A stretch of DNA of 64,000 nucleotides from UBA4733 sp036734945 (GTDB lineage Bacteria > Chloroflexota > UBA4733), in assembly GCA_036734945.1 (NCBI GenBank), contig DAIMXP010000031.1, positions 1 through 64,000 of the forward strand, in the 5' to 3' direction. Of this stretch, positions 50,901 to 58,018 are shown in pieces; the stretch's first letter is position 1; every line of letters starts with the position of its first letter. The notes beneath the pieces were generated by a model that worked only from the letters and a program-made list of their open reading frames with translations, was not told the origin of the DNA and did no database searches. Both the position numbers and the translations under genes were made by a program.

Positions 50901-51221
50901 GTCGCTGTAGGGCGCACGGTGGAGCACCACGTGCGGGCGATGGGGATTCTGGTTGAGTTGAAAGGTGTTAGCGCCCTTTGGGCAGAGGGTGCCCTCGTTG
51001 ATCGGGCTGCGCGGGTCGCCCTCGATGTCGATGCACTGGCCGTCCTTGACGTAGGCGATCTGGCCGCAACCCACTGCACAGTAGGGGCAGACGCTGTTGA
51101 CCGCCGTAGCGCCGCGCAGACGGGAATGCTTCTCCACCGAGTTCCTAGAAAACGGCTGCGGGTTATTGCCGAGCCGCCAGAGCGGGTTCCAGCTACGTTC
51201 CTGCCGGTCGGGGAGCGCCAT
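47979..51221 (-). CDS. fdhA: Formate dehydrogenase catalytic subunit, predicted selenoprotein
   Basis: The gene reads through an in-frame TGA at 50670-50672 (codon 184) in the context NQARI-U-HSASVPSLSTSFG, which is where the Mo-ligand Sec/Cys of formate dehydrogenase sits (consensus QARxC/U-HS). Upstream are the [4Fe-4S] ligands C45, C48, C52 and C80 (VCPYCAVGCGQ and GTLCPKGA). Downstream are the bis-MGD domains (MGSNMAEAHPVGFRFVVKA, GNMGRPGGGIMAMRGHASIQ, FDSWLNELQPAMFVEMSPQL). The TGA is followed by a hairpin with a GGTGC/GCACC stem that could be the SECIS. 1080 residues. No Tat signal is evident. ATG 51221 opens MALPDRQERSWNPLWRLGNN. sel genes are not in the window. Confidence 0.88.
50630..50672 (-). 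promoter_or_regulatory. Candidate SECIS stem-loop after the UGA of fdhA
   Basis: On the minus strand, from the TGA onward, CGCCTCGGTGC and GCACCTCG form a stem with a loop CCAGTTTGA about 17 bases after the UGA. Distance and shape fit bacterial SECIS elements; the loop bases do not strictly match the E. coli consensus. Confidence 0.5.
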
Positions 51222-51413
51222 CGCTGCTGCCTCTCTCTCTATTGCGCGACGGACACTGCCCGTCACGCTTCACTAAGGTTTGGCCACCCTTGCAAACGCT
51301 ATGCCAGCGCCTCGACGCACGACGCGGCACAAACGCTGCTCTTACCACCAATGCACACCCTGCGCGCCTACCGCACCTGCGGTCCGCGTATCCTATCAGG
51401 AAAGGAAAACCCA

Positions 51414-51731
51414 GTGGCCTTCGAGCAATATCACGAGCCGCCGGCTGAACTGCCGGAAGCCACACGCACGTTCGCCCGCATCATCATCTCCCTCATCGAG
51501 GAGGCGGAGGCGATCAACTGGTACGAGCAACGCCTGACCGTGGAGCACGACCCGGAGGCGCGGGCCATCATGGCCAACTCCCAACAGGAGGAGTACAAGC
51601 ACTTCGGCATGGATCTGGAGTTCCTGCTACGCCGCAAGCCGAAGTGGCGCGTGGCGTTGCAGGCGATTCTCTTCAAGGAGGGCGACATCGTGGAGCGCGG
51701 AGAGGAAGGGGAGAAGGCGGAAGGAGGATAG
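51414..51731 (+). CDS. Encapsulated-ferritin-like (EncFtn family) protein
   Basis: 105 residues: PPAELPEATRTFARIIISLI, EEAEAINWYEQRLTVEHDPE, ARAIMANSQQEEYKHFGMDL, EFLLRRKPKWR. The Glu of EEAEAINWYEQR and the EExxH of QQEEYKHF are the iron ligands of EncFtn, a half-ferritin that dimerises to form a ferroxidase site. GTG 51414 follows AAAGGAAAA by 8 bases. Usually it is packed inside an encapsulin nanocompartment; no encapsulin gene is in the window. The C-terminal tail GEEGEKAEGG is short and lacks a clear cargo-loading peptide. Divergent from fdhA. Confidence 0.78.
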   Translation: MAFEQYHEPPAELPEATRTFARIIISLIEEAEAINWYEQRLTVEHDPEARAIMANSQQEEYKHFGMDLEFLLRRKPKWRVALQAILFKEGDIVERGEEGEKAEGG

Positions 51732-51747
51732 GTGGCGCATCCGCCAC

Positions 51748-51981
51748 GTGGCCCGATGCCCGGCACTTGCCGACTTGCAGCGGTTGCTCGCCACCCACGC
51801 GCCGGTTGGCGCCATTTGCCGGCATGGCGCCGAAACGCCGGACGACGGCCGCTACGCCACGCTGGCCGGCTTTCTGGTGTGCTGCCGGGACCGCACCCTG
51901 GCGATGGCAGACGGGTTTCCCTGTTCGTCGCCCTTCCTGACGCTGCACCTGGGTGGCGAGGATGGTGGGACGACGAGATAA
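51748..51981 (+). CDS. Hypothetical small protein
   Basis: 77 codons from GTG 51748: VARCPALADLQRLLATHAPV, GAICRHGAETPDDGRYATLA, GFLVCCRDRTLAMADGFPC. The frame looks protein-like, including DDGRYATLAGFLVCCRDRTL. AGGAGG at 51723 is too far for this start and the frame is open upstream, so the true start is unclear. No family recognised. It overlaps none of the strong genes. Confidence 0.35.
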   Translation: MARCPALADLQRLLATHAPVGAICRHGAETPDDGRYATLAGFLVCCRDRTLAMADGFPCSSPFLTLHLGGEDGGTTR

Positions 51982-51997
51982 GAAGGAAGGGGCGCTC

Positions 51998-53467
51998 ATG
52001 CTGTTTTCTTCGAGTAGCACGACCGGGGTAGTCGTGGCCAGGCGCGCGTTTTTGCGAAGCACGGCGACGCTGCTGGGGATTGGTCTACTTCCAGGCGTGT
52101 TGACTGCCTGTGGAGGGACGCCTTCTCTCGCCGTGACCAGTGCCAGCAGTCTGGCGACCAGTGCTGCGGCAGCACAGGTTGGCACTTCGATTACGGGCGA
52201 CGCAGTGACAAGCAGACCATCCGCCAGCATTGCCAGTGCGATGGCAACCAGCAGCGGGAACCTGGTGAAGTCCGGAGGAACGCATCTCGTGTTCCTTGAC
52301 CCGGACAACGCGACCTTGGGTGACATCAAGACGAAAGCCGTGGCGGCCTACAACAGCCTGACGGCGGGCGTCAGCGTCGAGCGCGTGTACGGCGAAGGGG
52401 CCAAGACCTACGAGAAGTTGCAGGCAATGATCGCCGGCGGCACGTCGCCGGACATCTTCTGGTCGTGGGGCTACTGGCTGAGCGCGGCGGCCTCGAAGGG
52501 AGCGTTGCGCGCCTTTGACGACTACGTGGCGCGCGAGCCGGCCGAGACCTTTGTCAGCACCTGGAGTCCGGCCGCCAAGGAAAGCGGCCAGTTTGCCGGG
52601 AAGCTCTACGGCTTCACCACCCAACTGGGTGTCCCCGGCGTCTATGTGAACGAAGACATGTTCAAGAGCAGCGGGGTCGCCTTACCGCCAGCGGACTACG
52701 GCAGCACGACGTGGACCCTAGACGCCTTTGTCCAGTCGGCTCGCACCCTGACGCGCAACGGGCCGGACGGGTTACCGCAGCAGTTCGGCGCCAACATGTG
52801 GGGTCTCTGGTGGGCCGGCTTCAACTGGATCATCGAGGCGTTCGGCGGCGCGGTATTCGACGCGCAGCACAAGACCAGCGGGCTCGATCACCAGCAAGAC
52901 ATTGACGCGGTGACCTGGCTGGCCGATCTGGTACTGAAAGAGCATGTAGCGCCAACATCAGCACAGAACAAGGGCAACGCCTTCGCCTTCGATGCCGGGA
53001 AGAGTGCCATGCTGGTGACCTGGGCCCACGCCGCCGCCGATCACGCCAAGACGATCGGCAGCCGGTTCACCTGGAACCTGTACCCGTTGCCGCGCGGCGC
53101 CAAGCTCACCGTCGCGGGAGCCTCCTTCAACTGGTACTGCCTGCCGCTTGACGGCAAGCAGCCCGATCCAGCCTGGCAGTTCGTCCGCAGTATGGCCTCG
53201 CCAGGCACGGTGCAGAACTTCCTGGCCCAGGGCGTGTCCTTCCCCTACATGAGCAGCGGCCAGGACGCGATGTGGCAGGACTTCCCCAAACTGAACAAGA
53301 AGATGGCGATTGAGGCCATGCCGCTCCTGGCCATCGCCCCGCTGTTGCCCCGCGATCCGGAGATCGAGACGGCCATGAAGAAGGAAATTAATCCGGCATT
53401 CGCCGGCCAACGCAGCGTTCGTGAAGCCATGCTGGCCGCCAAGCAGGTGGTGACGCCCCTGCTCTAA
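51998..53467 (+). CDS. Tat-exported lipoprotein, solute-binding protein
   Basis: The Tat motif VARRAFLRS and lipobox VLTACGG are followed by a Ser/Ala/Thr linker and a family 1 substrate-binding fold: THLVFLDPDNATLGDIKTKA, EKLQAMIAGGTSPDIFWSWG, GKLYGFTTQLGVPGVYVNED, AFDAGKSAMLVTWAHAAADH. It resembles sugar-binding proteins of ABC importers; no permease or ATPase is adjacent. ATG 51998 has GGAAGGGG 5 bases upstream. Related in style, but not close, to the protein at 21269. Confidence 0.84.
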   Translation: MLFSSSSTTGVVVARRAFLRSTATLLGIGLLPGVLTACGGTPSLAVTSASSLATSAAAAQVGTSITGDAVTSRPSASIASAMATSSGNLVKSGGTHLVFLDPDNATLGDIKTKAVAAYNSLTAGVSVERVYGEGAKTYEKLQAMIAGGTSPDIFWSWGYWLSAAASKGALRAFDDYVAREPAETFVSTWSPAAKESGQFAGKLYGFTTQLGVPGVYVNEDMFKSSGVALPPADYGSTTWTLDAFVQSARTLTRNGPDGLPQQFGANMWGLWWAGFNWIIEAFGGAVFDAQHKTSGLDHQQDIDAVTWLADLVLKEHVAPTSAQNKGNAFAFDAGKSAMLVTWAHAAADHAKTIGSRFTWNLYPLPRGAKLTVAGASFNWYCLPLDGKQPDPAWQFVRSMASPGTVQNFLAQGVSFPYMSSGQDAMWQDFPKLNKKMAIEAMPLLAIAPLLPRDPEIETAMKKEINPAFAGQRSVREAMLAAKQVVTPLL

Positions 53468-53479
53468 ACTGAAGCCACG

Positions 53480-53842
53480 ATGGATACCGCAGAGCGGACG
53501 GGGTACGCTTTCTCCGTGATCAGCGGAAGGAGCAGCGCGGATCAGTGCATTGCAGGCGGACCTTGCCCGTTGGGAGTTGACGGCGGGTACCCACCGCAGT
53601 GGGTGCAGGTGCGCCGACTGTGCCAGGACGAGTTGCTGATCGTCAGCGGCAACCGCAAGCCGGTGCGGACGAAACGCTGGTTCTGGGAGCGACCGCCAGT
53701 GCCGGCGCTGGCGATGGCGTTGCGACCGGCCAGGGTGCAGCCGGTGGCGCTACCCGTAGCAGCAGGGGTGGCCGATGCGGGGCGTCGGTCGGAGACGAGC
53801 TTACTCGACCGGCTGCGGGCGCTGGACGAGGAGGCGCTGTAA
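53480..53842 (+). CDS. Hypothetical protein
   Basis: 120 residues with VDGGYPPQWVQVRRLCQDEL, LIVSGNRKPVRTKRWFWERP and the end SLLDRLRALDEEAL. The middle reads as a real protein; the first 30 residues may be non-coding. It follows the lipoprotein by 12 bases. No family. Confidence 0.38.
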   Translation: MDTAERTGYAFSVISGRSSADQCIAGGPCPLGVDGGYPPQWVQVRRLCQDELLIVSGNRKPVRTKRWFWERPPVPALAMALRPARVQPVALPVAAGVADAGRRSETSLLDRLRALDEEAL

Positions 53843-53964
53843 GACCCCCAAGGGCATTAGGACGGTCGGCTTCGCCATTCCGGGCCGGTGATGAGTTGAA
53901 GCTGAGCACCTTGGCCAGGAGGACGAGGAACTCAGGCATGTCGACACCGACTCACCGCACTCCT

Positions 53965-54828
53965 TTAGTGTAACGATGCGACAATCCGCGCCAACTCCGT
54001 GCGATCGACGCCAGCGGTCGGCGAGCCTTCCAGTTGCACGACCAGCCGCGAGCGCTCAATCACGAGCGCGTTGCGTGTATAGTCCGTGAACGGCTTCGGA
54101 CTACCAGCGTGCTCCGCCGTGACGCCTTTCAGATAGGTGGCCAGCTGCCCATCCACCTTGATCTCCTCTGTGGTGCCTGGGAGCGCATGCTCCACCATCG
54201 TCGGCCGACCAACCGGCTGCTCTTCGATGGACAGCAGACGAGCCGGAACGGCCGGGTCCCGATAGGTGAGGTTGATATAGACGCTGATCTCCCGATATTG
54301 CGCCGCATGGGGTAGAGCAGCCGGATTGGGTACCTGAACGGAGGATAGGGCGTAGCCGGGCGGCAGCACCGTGGGCTGGAGGATGTGGAATGGTACCTGG
54401 GCCTGCGCTCCCGAGAGCGTCGTCTCAAGATAGACGCCTTGCCCAAAATTGTAGCCCGGTCGCAGCCTGGTCGCCGCTACAACGGAGCCGGTAGTCACAA
54501 CGATGGCGAGGAGGATAGCGGCGACCAGGCCGGTCAGCAGCGGCCGACGGGCACAGCGCCGGCGCGGGGACGGCTCGGTTTCTGCTCGGTCGCCAAGCTC
54601 GATGCGGCGCATCACCTGCTCAAGAACTTGGACCCGCGGCTCGCGCCCACGTAGCGTCTCCAGGCGCTGCCGTACCGCGTCGTCAATCGCCAGCGATCGA
54701 CCACAGGTCGGGCAATGCTCGGCGTGCGCCCGAATCGCTCGGGCCTCGTCGTCAGCGAGCCAGCCGAAGGCGGCGGCCTCGAGTTGGTCAGCCGACGGAT
54801 GAGACGTCTCAAGGTTCACCGACCACAT
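53965..54828 (-). CDS. Zinc-finger anti-sigma factor, membrane-anchored
   Basis: H35-x3-C39-x2-C42 (HAEHCPTC) is the ZAS motif that binds an ECF sigma. A TM helix LLTGLVAAILLAIVVTTGSV follows at about 95-120, and the outer domain has about 165 residues (LQPTVLPPGYALSSVQVPNP, LLSIEEQPVGRPT), like DUF4367. It holds the sigma at the membrane until a signal outside releases it. Its start overlaps the sigma stop by 13 bases. Confidence 0.83.
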   Translation of the reverse strand: MWSVNLETSHPSADQLEAAAFGWLADDEARAIRAHAEHCPTCGRSLAIDDAVRQRLETLRGREPRVQVLEQVMRRIELGDRAETEPSPRRRCARRPLLTGLVAAILLAIVVTTGSVVAATRLRPGYNFGQGVYLETTLSGAQAQVPFHILQPTVLPPGYALSSVQVPNPAALPHAAQYREISVYINLTYRDPAVPARLLSIEEQPVGRPTMVEHALPGTTEEIKVDGQLATYLKGVTAEHAGSPKPFTDYTRNALVIERSRLVVQLEGSPTAGVDRTELARIVASLH

Positions 54829-55376
54829 GACTCGTCCCTTTCCATCTCTTCGTAGATGTCCTGGAAGCGTTCCTTGGCACGTCGGAAGCGTTTGCGCACC
54901 GCCTCCGAGCTCACACCCAAAATCGCAGAGGCCTCAGCATAGGACAGAGCCTCCAGCCCGCGGAGCAGTAGTACCGTGCGCTCCGCCGGCGAGAGATACA
55001 TCAGGACTCGGCGAATCAGATCACCCTCCTCAATGGCCTGTATCTTGCTGCTCCCCGACCGGTCTTCCACCACACGAAGTGGGAGCCAGGCGAATCGACG
55101 CTGGCGACGCAGGTGATCACGGGCCAGATTCGTGGCAATGCGGTACAGCCAGGGACGCACGAGTAGCCCCGGCTCAGTCTGGCCGATTGCACGGTACGCC
55201 CGAACAAACGTCTCCTGTGTCAGATCGAGCGCCTCCTCCGGATCAGCCACTTGCCGTGTGAGGTAGCTGCTAATTCGTTGCTGGTACCGCTCTACCAGCA
55301 GCGCGAACGCAGGATGATCGCCCGAGCAAGCGAGCATGACCAACTCTGCCTCCTCGTGTTGGCCAGCTATCGCCAT
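54816..55376 (-). CDS. ECF-type RNA polymerase sigma factor
   Basis: Region 2: HPAFALLVERYQQRISSYLT, DLTQETFVRAYRAIGQTEPG, PWLYRIATNLARDHLRRQRR. Region 4: LSPAERTVLLLRGLEALSYA, EASAILGVSSEAVRKRFRRA. 186 residues from ATG 55376. The overlap with the anti-sigma gene is typical. Two 20-bp direct repeats lie right before the start. It is the first regulator 3' of the cysteine-rich module and may control it (inference). Confidence 0.88.
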   Translation of the reverse strand: MAIAGQHEEAELVMLACSGDHPAFALLVERYQQRISSYLTRQVADPEEALDLTQETFVRAYRAIGQTEPGLLVRPWLYRIATNLARDHLRRQRRFAWLPLRVVEDRSGSSKIQAIEEGDLIRRVLMYLSPAERTVLLLRGLEALSYAEASAILGVSSEAVRKRFRRAKERFQDIYEEMERDESCGR

Positions 55377-55379
55377 CGT

Positions 55380-55420
55380 TCTCACACTTCTTACAACGAT
55401 TCTCACACTTCTTACAACGA
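55380..55420. repeat. Tandem 20-bp direct repeat at the sigma gene start
   Basis: TCTCACACTTCTTACAACGA occurs twice (55380-55399 and 55401-55420), one base apart, directly upstream of ATG 55376. If the frame were extended it would encode VVRSVRIVVRSVRT. Possibly a regulator site or the result of slippage. Confidence 0.7.
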
Positions 55421-55463
55421 ATGGAACACACAGAACCGGACATGCACGGGGGCGCGCCGCCAC

Positions 55464-55739
55464 AAATAGCTAGGGGTGAACATCCGTAGCGACGTTTGCA
55501 GGCCGGCTCGGCGGCGAAGGTTCTGGCGGTGCCGAAGTATTCACACGCCACGCCGGATGCTTGTAGACCTCGGCGAGGTGGATCAAAGCGGCGAACAGCA
55601 CCCGATTCGTCCGATACCTCATGGGCGACCCGAGCCAGGCTGGACCAACACAGTGACGATGCCATAGCCTCGCGTGAAAGCTCTGCGGGCCCCACAGGGA
55701 CTGCTGAGGGAAGCGCGACTGGCATCCATAACGACAGCA
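55464..55739. other. Intergenic stretch between the sigma gene and the terminator
   Basis: No gene is supported. It presumably holds the sigma promoter. Confidence 0.4.
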
Positions 55740-55779
55740 TTGGGCGTGCTAAGGGCGGTAGCACCCCTAGCACGCCCAA
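55740..55779 (-). terminator. Stem-loop after the cysteine-rich gene A
   Basis: TTGGGCGTGCTA (55740-55751) and TAGCACGCCCAA (55768-55779) are perfect 12-bp arms around a 16-base loop, 47 bases past the stop of the cysteine-rich gene. There is no T tract, so it may be a terminator of unusual type or a processing hairpin. Confidence 0.5.
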
Positions 55780-55825
55780 CAGAGGAGTCTCAGCGGCACT
55801 TCTCGGAGACTGAGAGCACGGACCC

Positions 55826-56410
55826 CTAGCAACAGACGCCCGCCGAGCAGGTATTGAAAGTGTCACAGCCGTAGTTGCCGGTCGGTACCCCCGAGGTGTA
55901 GGCAGTCCCGTCACAGCAAGTATACAGGTAGTTGTTGTACTCATAGGTCATGGCACGACCAAGTGAGCAGCAGGTATCTGGACAGGGATTGCAGCAGCAC
56001 GGCTGCTGCGTGCAGTCCGCCCAGAAGGGCCCGCTCTGATAGGCTGTAGTAGAGACACAGCACCCATCGTTGTAGCAGGGGTTCGGCCCGTCATTGGGGC
56101 AACCACAACCGCTCTGACTAGTCGGATAGTGCGGTACGGCGGCCTTCGCTGCACCAGGGGGAATGATCGCCTGTCCATCGTGGAGATGTTGCTTGTTGAA
56201 CGAGATCGGTAGGACCACGACACCACCATAGGTTGCCTTTACCTGCGGGGCGGCGGCAGCCGCCGCCGCAACTGGTCGCGGCACGCCGACGAGGCTGAGG
56301 CCGAACGCACCGACTGCGGTCGAGGTTCGGCCAAGTGCTCCCATCATCCCGCGGCGCGAGAGGGAAACAGCGGCGAACTTCGAGCTGATCATTTGAACTT
56401 GCTTATCCAT
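55826..56410 (-). CDS. Tat-exported cysteine-rich protein, module A
   Basis: 194 residues. The Tat signal SLSRRGMMGALGRTS (RR at 19-20) and hydrophobic AFGLSLVGVPRPVAAAAAAA precede a mature part whose last 95 residues hold 18 Cys in pairs and triplets: SGCGCPNDGPNPCYNDGCC, ADCTQQPCCCNPCPDTCC, YTCCDGTAY, NTCSAGVCC. ATG 56410 follows AAAGGAGAAGG. Paired with MauE- and MauD-like genes upstream, this is presumably the client they oxidise. It resembles methylamine dehydrogenase light chain only in Cys density and Tat export; only one Trp is in the mature part, so no tryptophan tryptophylquinone can form. Confidence 0.62.
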   Translation of the reverse strand: MDKQVQMISSKFAAVSLSRRGMMGALGRTSTAVGAFGLSLVGVPRPVAAAAAAAPQVKATYGGVVVLPISFNKQHLHDGQAIIPPGAAKAAVPHYPTSQSGCGCPNDGPNPCYNDGCCVSTTAYQSGPFWADCTQQPCCCNPCPDTCCSLGRAMTYEYNNYLYTCCDGTAYTSGVPTGNYGCDTFNTCSAGVCC

Positions 56411-56506
56411 CGAAGCCTTCTCCTTTGAAACATTCCGTGCTTTCCGACCACAACTCACCATTCGCGACCCTCGATGAGCACCTCCCGTCACTCTAGTCCG
56501 ATACCA

Positions 56507-57145
56507 TCAAGCCCTACCACTCTCAACCGGTACAGGGCTATTCGTAGAGGGCACGTTGTCACCGAGGCCGCTGGCCACGCGCCAGAAGAACTCTTTCTTC
56601 CCAATCGTGCCACTCGTGACCACGCGATGCTGCTCGTCCAACAGATAGGCAAACGGGGTCCGCGGCACACGGAACCTGTCGAGGCTCGGCGCCTGCTGAT
56701 TGAAGTCGTTCCTCGGTTCGTAAAGGATCGGAGCGGTGAGGTGATGCTCCGCCGCGTATTCCTCAGTGGAGATCCGGTCTCCGTCGCTCACCACGATCAC
56801 CTTGGTGTGCATGGCTCCTTCGCGGTGCAGGGCCTCGAGTTCCGGACCGATCGCGTTGCAGGGCTCACAGAGCGGGTGCACGAAGGCGACCAGCACGCGC
56901 TGGCCGAAAAGCCGATCCAACGCTACCGGCTCGCCTTGGATGGACACACCGGCAAGATAGGGCGCCTTCGTGCCGGACGGGAAGGCCTCCGTTGGCACGC
57001 TAGCGCCGAGGTGCTGGGGTCTACCGGCCAAGGCTATGTGCAGCAAGCCGACCTGCCGGAATAGCGCAACGACGCCCACACCCTCAAGCAACACCAACAA
57101 GAAGAGCAGGACGAGAGAAGTCAGGACGACCGGAGACAAGGTCAT
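56507..57145 (-). CDS. MauD/TlpA-like membrane-anchored redoxin, module A
   Basis: 212 residues. The N-terminal TM helix (VVLTSLVLLFLLVLLEGVGV) is followed by GLLHIALAG and a TlpA-like thioredoxin domain with the redox pair C93-x2-C96 (VHPLCEPCNAIGPELEALHR), then TPILYEPRNDFNQQAPSLDR and FRVPRTPFAYLLDEQHRVV with the cis-Pro. MauD is needed for disulfide formation in methylamine dehydrogenase small subunit. ATG 57145 overlaps the mauE-like stop (ATGA). It probably faces outside and oxidises the cysteine-rich protein (inference). Confidence 0.78.
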   Translation of the reverse strand: MTLSPVVLTSLVLLFLLVLLEGVGVVALFRQVGLLHIALAGRPQHLGASVPTEAFPSGTKAPYLAGVSIQGEPVALDRLFGQRVLVAFVHPLCEPCNAIGPELEALHREGAMHTKVIVVSDGDRISTEEYAAEHHLTAPILYEPRNDFNQQAPSLDRFRVPRTPFAYLLDEQHRVVTSGTIGKKEFFWRVASGLGDNVPSTNSPVPVESGRA

Positions 57146-57729
57146 TTCTCCTGAAAGCTAGGCGCCAGCGTGCGACTGGGCAAAAATCGTCGGGGAGCTT
57201 GATCGAGCAACCTCGGCAGGTAGAGGAGGCCAAGGGTGGTCGAATAGGCCAACCCCAGGACGATCGAGAGCACGGACGGGACTACGCCACTGGGCGGCCA
57301 GGCCGTGGCAACGAGGCCACCCGTAACAGTGGCGTACCACGTCAAGACGGCGGCGGGCAGGAGCAGCAACAGATCCACTGCCAGTGTGCGGACGCTGATG
57401 CGCATATGCAGCCCACTCCCGAAGCAGTGGCAATCGAGGTCCCGACTGCGGCGCAGGTTGACGCCGACCCCAATCGCGAAGCTCAGGAGGAGCAGTCCGG
57501 CCAGCAGGGCTCCGGCACCGACCATGGAACCGCTCAGCAGTATGGCTGCAGCGACGATTTCCGCGGGGGCGACCATTGCCGCGTAGAGTGCTACCAGCGC
57601 GCGTGGGAGGATACGGTAGTGGTAGACGACCCTGCGGAAACCCCGCTGGTCACGTAGCTTGAGGAGCCCAGCTATACCAAGCCACAACGCGAGGACGAGT
57701 CGGCAGGCTGCCGCCAATTCTGCCATCAT
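57142..57729 (-). CDS. MauE-like membrane protein (DoxX-like), module A
   Basis: 195 residues, about five TM helices: LVLALWLGIAGLLKLRDQRG, LVALYAAMVAPAEIVAAAIL, GVGVNLRRSRDLDCHCFGSG with C100 and C102, LLLLPAAVLTWYATVTGGLV. The conserved GLLKLRD and DCHCFG are MauE marks. MauE likely moves oxidising or reducing equivalents across the membrane for MauD. The start follows the 34-codon remnant by 9 bases. Confidence 0.8.
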   Translation of the reverse strand: MMAELAAACRLVLALWLGIAGLLKLRDQRGFRRVVYHYRILPRALVALYAAMVAPAEIVAAAILLSGSMVGAGALLAGLLLLSFAIGVGVNLRRSRDLDCHCFGSGLHMRISVRTLAVDLLLLLPAAVLTWYATVTGGLVATAWPPSGVVPSVLSIVLGLAYSTTLGLLYLPRLLDQAPRRFLPSRTLAPSFQEK

Positions 57730-57738
57730 CGCTAATCC

Positions 57739-57843
57739 CTACCCGAGCGCCCGTCGCCAGGGCCGATCCACGTAGCCGAGAAAGATCAGCCCCAGCGTCA
57801 GCCGGAGCGTGAGCGATACTTGAACCAGCGTCTGCACGGCCAT
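57739..57843 (-). pseudogene. Remnant N-terminus of a second mauE
   Basis: ATG 57843, behind GGAGGATCGCT, opens MAVQTLVQVSLTLRLTLGLI, then FLGYVDRPWRRALG and stops. The first 21 residues equal the start of the module B MauE (MAAQTLVQVSLVLRLTLGLI) with two changes. The rest is out of family. It is the 5' end of a mauE joined by recombination or deletion to the divergent mauE of module A. Confidence 0.7.
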
Positions 57844-57869
57844 AGCGATCCTCCGCTACGTACAGGCTA

Positions 57870-57943
57870 ACGCTGCCAGTATGACCGGCTGGCCGTCATA
57901 ATGCAGTGACGCCGAGGGGGTTAAGCGTCACTTTTTCATGACG
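57870..57943 (-). promoter_or_regulatory. Shared upstream element, module A
   Basis: 46 bases (57870-57915, ACGCTGCCAGTATGACCGGC onward) are identical to 61882-61927, and TCACTTTTTCATGACG (57928-57943) equals 61940-61955. The element holds several TGACG/CGTCA boxes and the dyad TATGAC-N9-GTCATA. A regulatory site common to both modules is likely. Confidence 0.68.
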
Positions 57944-58018
57944 GTGGCGCTGCGATCTGTTCGCCGCCGTACCTTCTCTGCTTCTATCGCAGCGAGGACA
58001 CAGTCGTCACGCCGTCCG

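Noticed and set aside
48771..51413. Long plus-strand frame opposite fdhA
   Set aside because: Antisense of fdhA; only its last part, from GTG 51414, is a real gene (ferritin-like).
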